A DNA stretch of 20,637 nucleotides. Source: Oscillospiraceae bacterium. GTDB taxonomy: Bacteria; Bacillota; Clostridia; Oscillospirales; Ruminococcaceae. The stretch covers positions 1 through 20,637 of the forward strand of contig JAEDLR010000037.1 of the NCBI GenBank assembly GCA_016295145.1, in the 5' to 3' direction. How positions within the stretch are numbered: the first letter of the stretch is position 1; each line of letters starts with the position of its first letter. This document shows positions 14,067 to 20,637 of the stretch, in pieces. A program made the translations under genes and the position numbers. Below the pieces are notes generated by a model. It was not told where the DNA came from. It worked only from the letters and a program-made list of their open reading frames with translations, and did no database searches.

Positions 14067-17000
14067 ATGCTTGTCATGGAGGGCTTCTGGATTGTTCTGA
14101 GTGCTGTACTCATGATTTCAACTTTGGTTTTACTGCTCAAACACAATCACGATCGTAGCTTGCGCGAAGAAAAGCAGCGTTATGAGCATTTGCTTCGGCG
14201 TTTGCTGCAAGAAAAACGCGTGACACCGCAGGAAATTTTACAGGAGGGCCTTGCGGTGCCGCCGTACCTCGTGCAGGGAACTGCTGCGCAGCAACAGCAG
14301 CAGTCTTCGGCGGTGGGGCACGCAGGGCAGCCGCAGGCTGCCGGTGTGTTGCAGGCTGCACAGCCTGCAACACAGAGTCTTTTGCAGCTGGAGCTGCAAA
14401 AGCTGCGTGCTCTTAACGCAAACGGCATCATTACCGACGAGGAGTTTGCTGCCCAAAAAGCAAAGCTTTTCGGGCAACAGGCGGTGCAGGCACCGCCTGC
14501 GCCGGCGGCATCGGAGACGCCGGCGGGCAAACTCCCAACCCCACTTGGCGCACCGGTGCCGATGCCTGCGCAATCGCCCAAACCGCAGACAGCTCCCGTA
14601 ACTGCAATAGCTGCGGTGCAAGCACCGCAGTCTGTTGCACCGAAAATCCCCGCGCCGCCGCAAAATGCTGCGCCTATGCCGCAGCCTGTCCCTGCGCAAA
14701 CGGCACGGGAACCGAAAAAAAATACTACCTCTGCCATCAGCGTGATGCTTGGTGTGGGCGTAGTGCTGATTATCCTTGCAGGATTGCTTTTTGTGCGTAC
14801 CTCGTGGAATGCTATGGCAGATTTTGGCAAGCTGATGACCCTTGCCGCAGGCAGCGTGCTGTTTTTCGGCACCTCTGCGCTGGCATATAAGCTCTGGAAT
14901 CTGAAACGCACCGGCATGGCGTTTTTCTCATTGGGCGCTACCTTCCTGCCGATCTCCGTCTGGGCAGCAGGTTACCTTTCACTGCTTGGCAATGGGCTTT
15001 CCGGCGGCTCCAATCCGTGGCTTTTGACCATTGCCGCTGCTGCCTTTACCGGTACCGCTGCCATGGGCGTGAAGATCAGCCGTGAAAAACCGTGGGGCAT
15101 CGCAACCCTCATCGGATTCTCTGCTACCTATCTCTGCGGAATGTGGGCACTGATGCCCTCCTATGGTGCGTGGACGCTCTCTGCGGCTGCCTATGCGCTG
15201 CTCCTGACGATTTTTGCAAAGCCCTTGTCGCTGCGCCTGCCCCCGTGCATCGGCGAGGTGTTTGGTCATTTCTCCATGATCTATACCATTTGTGCCTCTG
15301 TACCCATGTTGATTCGCATGGATGGCAGCAGCGCATGGTACGGATTTGCTGCGTTTTCCGCTGCACTTGCCTTTGTCACCCCTGCTGTGGTGTCAAAACT
15401 CAAGCAAGGTTCTGCAGTGGTCATGTCTCTGCTGACTGTCTACGGTTTTGCCCGTGTGATGCAGCCGCTGCTTGTCAACGAGGCACTTTCCATCAACGGC
15501 GTGATCTTCACTGGGCTGGTCTGCATGATAACTGCCGTTGTGCTGCTGGTATTCATCACTGCCAATACTCTGCCCGATGGGATCACCGAAAGCTACCATA
15601 TCATGTACCGTATTTTGTCGGGCATTGCCATTGTGATCTTTCTCGGTATCGGCATTGGCGGCAGCAACTGGAACTGGTTGATGCTTCTGGGCATGGTGCT
15701 GCTTTGCGTGGCGACGCTTGTTCCCATGCTGCGCAGCGGCAATATCTGGCTGCGTACTTATCTGGCGGCTGAGCTGTTTGTGCTTGCGCTGGGATTCTCC
15801 AACACCGTGCTGCAAGACGATGACGCTTCTCTGCTGCTGATGTCCGCCCTTTGCTTTGGCTGTGGGATTCTGTTTTTGTTCGTTAACCGCCTGCGCTCGC
15901 CATTCTCCGATTTTCTCTATCCCATCGGCATGGTTTTCTGCGCAAATCTGGTAGTCAACGCCTTCGATGCGCGGCTTTGGCTTATGCATTTTGCCGCCGT
16001 GATTCTGCTTGCTGTTGCGGTGATCTGGTGCTTCCTCATGGCAATGGAACACCGTATGCAGACCGTCAAACAGCACGCCTTCGGGATCTTTTTTGTGGTG
16101 AGTCTTGCGCTGTTTTGCAGCGGATTCGGTCATATTTGCCTGCGCTCTGATCGTGAGTGGGCATATCTCATCTGGACGGTGCTCTCTGCGGCGATTGCCC
16201 TTGGATTGCACTACCGCACCAAGCGCGGATTTGCAGGGGTGCGCCACCGTATCTTCCAGATGTGCGTGTTTCTGCCTGCGGTGGTGGGACTGTTTCTGCC
16301 TACGGTGGGCAATGCGGTTGCCAGCCTGCTGCTGTTTGTCAATGCAATGATCGCCCTTGGCGTGTACCGCATCTACGCAAGCCACGGCAAAAGACCTCTG
16401 GCTGTGCTGGGGTTTGCCGAGATGCTCTTTTTCGCATATCGTGGCATCTGGCAGACTTGCAGCGGTCATTCCACCCTGCTCACACGATATCCTGCACTGG
16501 CGGCTGCAAGCCTTGTGCCACTGCTGCTGGGCATTGGGGCATATGTGATCTTCCGCAACCGCATCCGGTTTGTGGGCGATTATGCCGTGAAAACCTGCGC
16601 TTTGTTCACCATGCTCACAATGGGTTTGCTCTATCTGTTGCTTGCCTTTTCTGTGACGGAACAGATGGCGCGGCAGGTGCTGTTTGCTGTCATTGCTGCC
16701 GCGCTGTATGGGCTCGGATATGCACTGTTTGCTTTGCGGCAGGAAAAACCCGTCGCTACTGTGCATTTTGCCGCGCTGTTGTTGGCTGTGTTGACCGCCT
16801 GCGTCAGTGCCGCATATCATTTTCTGTTTGCAGATGCCAAATCCGGCACCTCCTTGTACGGCTCGGTGATGGTCTGCCTGTGCATTTTCCTGATGCTTGG
16901 TGCAGTGGTCTTTCTGATTCGCCGCGGGAAGCTGCATTTTACAGGGGATTACGCCCCCGATCTTGTGGCGACCGTTGTGCTGCCTGCGGTGATCTTTCTG

Positions 17001-18674
17001 GCGCCGCTGTTCTGTCTGGCAGTGGATCTCCCCCTGTGGCAGATGCTCCTTGCCATGATGACAGCATTGCTTGGTTGGCTGTTGACGGTGGATTATGCGC
17101 ATCGGGCGACAAAAGTATTGTCTACACTATCGTTTTTCTCGGTGATGTGCTGCGTACTGCAAACGGTTTCCGTGGGTAGCGAGCATTATTTGGGACAAGG
17201 GCATCTTACAAGCTGTTCTGTGATGCTCTGTTGCTATATGCCGGTTTTGCTGATTGGTATCGTATCGCTGTTGATTCGTCGGGGCAGGGCAAAATTCATG
17301 GGCGATTTTGCCGTGGATTTTGTCGCACAAACGCTACTTGTCGGTGCCGTTATTTTCTATGGGCTTCGTTCACTGTTTGCCACAGATCAGCTTCTTGGGT
17401 TAGACAATGCGGTGTGGCTTGCGCTGACCGCCGCACTTTCGGCACTGTTGCTGTTCCTGGGCTTTACCGCCAGCCGGAAAGAAACCTTTGCGGCCGTGAG
17501 TATCGGTGCTGCACTGGTAATGTTGATGCGCAGCGGTTATGCACTGGGCGTGCAGATCGGTCTGATCTCCAACGATGCGCTGATGCTCGCTTTTGGGTTG
17601 CTGATGCCCTTTGCCCTATTCGCCGTGCTGCATCGTCGCGGGCACCTGCGCGTTTTTTCAGGCAGCACTGCCATGGAGCGTGCCGTGCGTGTTTTGACTG
17701 CTGCCGTTGCGCTGCTCTTTAGTATCACATTGATGACAGTGGGGACGTATCAATGGCATACTTTCTACTATTTCTTCGGGCTGATGCTCTGCATTGCCGC
17801 ATGGTTTACTGCCCACAATGAACGTATCGTTGGTGGCTGCATTGCTGTTTTCTCGCTGATTCTTTCTACTGAAGCATTGCGTGTGCATTGTATGTGGCGG
17901 TCGAATCTTTATGTTGCTTGTATGCTCATCGCGCTGATGTTGTTGTTTGTGCTGTTTTGTTATCTGGGTATCGTACTGCGCAGCTGTGGCATTCGTAAGG
18001 GCTGGGCGATGACTTATGCCGGCGGTGCCGTACCGCTGTGGCTGTTTTGCATCTCCTTTGATGGCGCATTTTCTACTCCCCAGTCGAAATGGGTCATGTT
18101 CTGTGCGCCGCTTCTGTTGACAGCATTCTTGTTTTATCTGGGACGCAGCGTGCTGCCCGATACCATGCGGCGGGGCTGCTATACCGCTGCGGCGGCACTG
18201 GGCACCATTACCCTGTGGATGCAGCCCATGTTCGATTTTACAGGCACCTATCTTGCCGGAAAATATCATCTGCTGCCGCTGATCGCCTTTGGATTTGCCC
18301 TGCGTTTGCTGTACGGCAGAGAAAAGGGCGGCAACTGCCTGTTCGCCATGAGTGTATACGCCGTGATTCGTCTGGCAGTGCAGGCACTCATGCATGAAAA
18401 GCCTGCCGATCTGCTGACGGTACTGGCTTGCGGCTTGGGCATTTTTATCATCGCGTATTTTATCAAGCAGAAAAAGTGGTTTTTGCTAGGCGGCATCACC
18501 CTTTGCGGTGTTGCGGTGCGGCTTTCGCCCCGAATGCATATGCAGTGGTGGGTGTACCTGTTGATTGCAGGCGCGATTCTGATCATTATCGCCGCCGCCA
18601 ATGAAATGGCAAAACAGCGTGGTGAATCCTTGAAAAAGCGCGTCAGCCGCTTCTGGGAGGACTGGGAATGGTAA
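14067..18674 (+). CDS. Giant polytopic membrane protein with N-terminal SHOCT-like motif
   Basis: About 1535 residues. Order: one membrane segment (about 6-24), a charged helix (25-55), a Gln/Ala-rich linker, a SHOCT-like motif (about 104-137, LRALNANGIITDEEF), a Pro/Ala-rich linker (138-222), then hydrophobic segments almost without break to about 1515 (several tens) and a basic-aromatic tail. A motif of the form R-R-G-x3-F-x-G-D-[YF]-A recurs at D838, D961 and D1080, with weaker forms near 615, 726 and 1200, a period of roughly 110-123 residues, about four helices each. The general look matches large uncharacterised families such as DUF2157/DUF2339 or SCO7613-C proteins; function is unknown. 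Start: ATG 14067 or 14076 after GGGAAAGGGG; an ATG at 14019 overlaps the promoter. No terminator before the next gene. Confidence 0.85.
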   Translation: MLVMEGFWIVLSAVLMISTLVLLLKHNHDRSLREEKQRYEHLLRRLLQEKRVTPQEILQEGLAVPPYLVQGTAAQQQQQSSAVGHAGQPQAAGVLQAAQPATQSLLQLELQKLRALNANGIITDEEFAAQKAKLFGQQAVQAPPAPAASETPAGKLPTPLGAPVPMPAQSPKPQTAPVTAIAAVQAPQSVAPKIPAPPQNAAPMPQPVPAQTAREPKKNTTSAISVMLGVGVVLIILAGLLFVRTSWNAMADFGKLMTLAAGSVLFFGTSALAYKLWNLKRTGMAFFSLGATFLPISVWAAGYLSLLGNGLSGGSNPWLLTIAAAAFTGTAAMGVKISREKPWGIATLIGFSATYLCGMWALMPSYGAWTLSAAAYALLLTIFAKPLSLRLPPCIGEVFGHFSMIYTICASVPMLIRMDGSSAWYGFAAFSAALAFVTPAVVSKLKQGSAVVMSLLTVYGFARVMQPLLVNEALSINGVIFTGLVCMITAVVLLVFITANTLPDGITESYHIMYRILSGIAIVIFLGIGIGGSNWNWLMLLGMVLLCVATLVPMLRSGNIWLRTYLAAELFVLALGFSNTVLQDDDASLLLMSALCFGCGILFLFVNRLRSPFSDFLYPIGMVFCANLVVNAFDARLWLMHFAAVILLAVAVIWCFLMAMEHRMQTVKQHAFGIFFVVSLALFCSGFGHICLRSDREWAYLIWTVLSAAIALGLHYRTKRGFAGVRHRIFQMCVFLPAVVGLFLPTVGNAVASLLLFVNAMIALGVYRIYASHGKRPLAVLGFAEMLFFAYRGIWQTCSGHSTLLTRYPALAAASLVPLLLGIGAYVIFRNRIRFVGDYAVKTCALFTMLTMGLLYLLLAFSVTEQMARQVLFAVIAAALYGLGYALFALRQEKPVATVHFAALLLAVLTACVSAAYHFLFADAKSGTSLYGSVMVCLCIFLMLGAVVFLIRRGKLHFTGDYAPDLVATVVLPAVIFLAPLFCLAVDLPLWQMLLAMMTALLGWLLTVDYAHRATKVLSTLSFFSVMCCVLQTVSVGSEHYLGQGHLTSCSVMLCCYMPVLLIGIVSLLIRRGRAKFMGDFAVDFVAQTLLVGAVIFYGLRSLFATDQLLGLDNAVWLALTAALSALLLFLGFTASRKETFAAVSIGAALVMLMRSGYALGVQIGLISNDALMLAFGLLMPFALFAVLHRRGHLRVFSGSTAMERAVRVLTAAVALLFSITLMTVGTYQWHTFYYFFGLMLCIAAWFTAHNERIVGGCIAVFSLILSTEALRVHCMWRSNLYVACMLIALMLLFVLFCYLGIVLRSCGIRKGWAMTYAGGAVPLWLFCISFDGAFSTPQSKWVMFCAPLLLTAFLFYLGRSVLPDTMRRGCYTAAAALGTITLWMQPMFDFTGTYLAGKYHLLPLIAFGFALRLLYGREKGGNCLFAMSVYAVIRLAVQALMHEKPADLLTVLACGLGIFIIAYFIKQKKWFLLGGITLCGVAVRLSPRMHMQWWVYLLIAGAILIIIAAANEMAKQRGESLKKRVSRFWEDWEW

Positions 18675-18739
18675 GCGATACTCAGCAACTGCATCCCCCA
18701 CAATCACAGAATCAAAACATTTTGGGAGGTTTATGAACG

Positions 18740-20365
18740 ATGGACAATATGAACGGTAAGAAAAAAGCCTTTGTGATCATGCCCTACGCAAAAAACTTTA
18801 ATCGTCTGTACTCTATTATCATTCAGGGCGCACTGGAAAAAATGGGCTATGAGTGCGTGCGTCAGGATATGACAGGGCAGGGCGGTCACATCATGCACAA
18901 TGTCATACGCAATATCGCCGAGGCGAATATCTCTATTGTGGATATCTCCGACCTGAACTGGAATGTTGCCTATGAGTTGGGCATCCGCCATACGATGCAT
19001 AAAAACGGCACGATTATCATGTGCCGCAAAGATCAGCAGGATAGCGAGCCTTTTGATATTCAAGGGGTAAACATTCTGTACTATGACCCCAACTGGATGG
19101 AAACCTTCTCCGAGGATCAGATCATCAGCGAACTGGTAAAACGCATTGAGTTTGCGGAAAACAGTTCGGTGACCAGCTCTGACAGCCCTGTGCATGATGT
19201 GTATACCGCGCTGCCCGAAACCATGCTCCATTGGCTGGATGCTGAGCGTGGCGATCATATGCGCGAGCAATTGCAAGGCTTGCAGGAGGAGAACGAACAG
19301 CTCAAAAAGCGTCTGGAGAATGCAGGACTTTCCGAGGAATCCGATGCAAAATCGGTGGATATCCGTACCGCCATCGCACAGGCAATTGCAATCAGCGTAT
19401 ATTGCGGCGATGCTGCCGTGCAAAAGCTTCGTGAGTTGCAGACCGCAGGCAAAAAACAGGAGTTCGCGTCTTTTCTTGCCGATGTGCTGGAGGAGGGCTA
19501 TCTGGATGAGTACGACTGCAAGGTGGTGTATGACCAGTGCCGCCGGATCGGGATCGCGTCGCTGACAAAGGTCTTTTTGGAGCAGGCGGCAAGGCTGCAT
19601 CCCGACAGCGAGGAGTTGAACATCTACCTGGCAAACGAGCTCTGCAACAGCTACAAAGACCGGGAGCAGGCGTTTATTATCGCCAATGAAATGGTGGGCA
19701 TCACCAAGCAGGACGGCGTTTACCGCATCGGCAAGCATGTATCGTTCAATGTGGTAAAATCCTATATTGACGTGCTGACGAAGCTGAAAAAGTATAAGGA
19801 GCTGGTCGCAGTTGCTGAAGTGATGCTGCAGGAATACCGCAAGCGTGAATTCCAGGCACTGATCTATCGTACTCTGAGCATGGCACATATGAAGCTGGAT
19901 CAGGCGGAACAGGCAATTGCCGCTGCCAATGCAGCCATTGAGATTATGCCGGATCACTCGTTGGGCTACTACCGTCTGTATCAGGCACAGCGCGCCGATG
20001 AGCAGTTGGCGAATGCGTATCTCTCCTTGGAACGGTGCATTTCGCTGACGCCCAACGATGAGGATTATTACTATATTATAGCAGGTTTTATCTGCGATGA
20101 GTACATTGCCCGCACCGCTATAGATGCACCTGTGCAGTCCATTACCGCCCGTGATATCCGTACCTATGCCGTGCCGTTTATCGTGTTTGTGTTGAATATG
20201 AATCCCAAAGCCCACGCAAGAGCAGTGGATTTTCTCAATCGCAACGGTTTTGGTGATGACGCAAAGCGGTGCATCAGGGTGCTGACGGAACAGCGTGATC
20301 TGTTTGCAGAGTTTGCTGATCTGGATTTCTCATTTGTCACCTATTGTGTCGAGAATCAGGAATAA
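18740..20365 (+). CDS. Nucleoside-deoxyribosyltransferase/TIR-like domain protein with TPR region
   Basis: A 541-residue cytosolic protein. Residues about 9-116 match the NDT/TIR-like fold: KAFVIMPYAKNF (9-20), an interior helix, ISIVDISDLNWNVAYELG (64-81) and PFDIQGVNILYY (104-115). D71 and E79 sit where nucleoside 2-deoxyribosyltransferases have conserved Asp and the catalytic Glu. A spacer (117-172), a short coiled coil (174-194) and a helical TPR-like region (about 207-460, clearest in AHMKLDQAEQAIAAANAAIE) follow, then a helical tail. Such domains hydrolyse or transfer N-glycosidic bonds, and relatives occur as effectors in bacterial conflict systems; here the substrate is unknown. Start: GGGAGGT (18724-18730), 9 nt before ATG 18740; the ATG at 18733 is too close. 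It lies 65 nt after the membrane protein gene with no terminator between. Confidence 0.85.
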   Translation: MDNMNGKKKAFVIMPYAKNFNRLYSIIIQGALEKMGYECVRQDMTGQGGHIMHNVIRNIAEANISIVDISDLNWNVAYELGIRHTMHKNGTIIMCRKDQQDSEPFDIQGVNILYYDPNWMETFSEDQIISELVKRIEFAENSSVTSSDSPVHDVYTALPETMLHWLDAERGDHMREQLQGLQEENEQLKKRLENAGLSEESDAKSVDIRTAIAQAIAISVYCGDAAVQKLRELQTAGKKQEFASFLADVLEEGYLDEYDCKVVYDQCRRIGIASLTKVFLEQAARLHPDSEELNIYLANELCNSYKDREQAFIIANEMVGITKQDGVYRIGKHVSFNVVKSYIDVLTKLKKYKELVAVAEVMLQEYRKREFQALIYRTLSMAHMKLDQAEQAIAAANAAIEIMPDHSLGYYRLYQAQRADEQLANAYLSLERCISLTPNDEDYYYIIAGFICDEYIARTAIDAPVQSITARDIRTYAVPFIVFVLNMNPKAHARAVDFLNRNGFGDDAKRCIRVLTEQRDLFAEFADLDFSFVTYCVENQE

Positions 20366-20403
20366 CCGGGGCATTGCTCCAAAAGAAAACGGTATAAATA
20401 CTT

Positions 20404-20434
20404 TAGGGGGACTCTCTCTTGCAGGGTCCCCCTA
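20404..20434 (+). terminator. Probable terminator of the two-gene unit
   Basis: TAGGGGGAC (20404-20412), 13-nt loop, GTCCCCCTA (20426-20434): a perfect 9-bp stem 39 nt after the stop codon. The T tract is weak (GGTTTA), so efficiency is uncertain. Confidence 0.55.
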
Positions 20435-20471
20435 GGTTTACATATTATTCCGGTTCTGGTTGCCTTCCTCC

Positions 20472-20637
20472 TCCCCCCTCGGAGTGCGGCAAGGGACGCC
20501 GTCCCTTGACCCTGCAAGCCTTTGAAAAGGCTTGAGCGAAACTTTTATGATAGAAAAAACTACCCCAACAAAAACTGCACCCACACCAATACCATGTTGC
20601 AAGGATGAGCAACACACAATCAGTTTCCACAACAAAA
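20472..20637 (-). repeat. Dispersed hairpin-rich repeat element, copy 3 (inverted, right edge cut by window)
   Basis: On the minus strand this carries the conserved tail module (starting TTTTGTTGTGGAAACTGATT), then ATAAAAGTTTCG, the hairpin at 20515-20534 and the hairpin CAAGGGAC/GTCCCTTG (20490-20497/20501-20508), ending near TCCGAGGGG. It shows that the tail module of one unit can join directly to the head module of the next, so the family has a cyclic or tandem order. It is inverted relative to copies 1 and 2. The span 20366-20471 holds only the terminator and unassigned sequence. Confidence 0.85.

Noticed and set aside
15393..17102. 569-codon open frame on the minus strand
   Set aside because: Antisense shadow of the giant membrane protein; low-complexity, His/Gln-rich translation typical of reverse-complemented hydrophobic codons.
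16157..17179. 340-codon plus-strand frame inside the membrane protein gene
   Set aside because: Out-of-frame, Cys/Arg-rich translation without a binding site; the in-frame protein continues hydrophobic helices through it.
18733..18759. 8-codon ORF overlapping the NDT/TPR start
   Set aside because: Its ATG is only 2 nt from the binding site, too close for initiation; likely chance.
18731..20215. 494-codon open frame on the minus strand
   Set aside because: Antisense to the NDT/TPR gene, whose domains and ribosome binding site are clear.

Overview
The window reads as a stretch of chromosome from an anaerobic, Gram-positive, Clostridia-type bacterium, probably Oscillospiraceae/Ruminococcaceae-like. 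This rests on strong AGGAGG-type ribosome binding sites, sigma-A promoters with 17-bp spacers and TGn extensions, a rubrerythrin, a fused 1235-residue PurL, a diverged HPr-like protein, a murA - YycJ-type MBL - rlmH block and GC-rich coding DNA. The taxonomic placement is an inference from gene types, not from a marker search.

Layout. (1) 1-534: an intergenic repeat element full of hairpins. (2) 606-2467: rubrerythrin and enolase overlapping by 13 nt. (3) 2481-2843: a second copy of the repeat in the same orientation. (4) 2851-3456: a promoter and a small membrane-anchored protein of unknown function. (5) 3475-3682: a highly structured intergenic stretch with a possible 33-codon ORF. (6) 3716-3970, minus strand: an HPr-like protein that lacks the active-site histidine, with a near-consensus promoter. 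(7) 4207-9264: mtaB then purL, with a purL promoter inside the end of mtaB and a strong terminator after purL. (8) 9416-11181: two cyclophilin-type peptidyl-prolyl isomerase genes, each with its own promoter; the first encodes a degenerate protein. (9) 11280-13946: murA, a WalJ/YycJ-type metallo-hydrolase with a TTG start, and rlmH. (10) 14067-20365: a strong promoter followed by two genes, a 1535-residue polytopic membrane protein with an N-terminal SHOCT-like motif and a 541-residue cytosolic protein that joins a nucleoside-deoxyribosyltransferase/TIR-like fold to a TPR region. (11) 20472-20637: a third copy of the repeat, inverted and cut by the window edge.

Most genes are housekeeping: glycolysis, purine synthesis, tRNA thiomethylation, peptidoglycan precursor synthesis, ribosome methylation and extracytoplasmic protein folding. 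The least explained parts are the two-gene unit at 14002-20434 (a giant multi-repeat membrane protein with a putative nucleotide-processing TPR protein) and the modular hairpin repeat that brackets rbr-eno and closes the window in inverted orientation. No tRNA, rRNA, CRISPR array, transposase or phage gene was seen. All family assignments are from motif recognition by eye.
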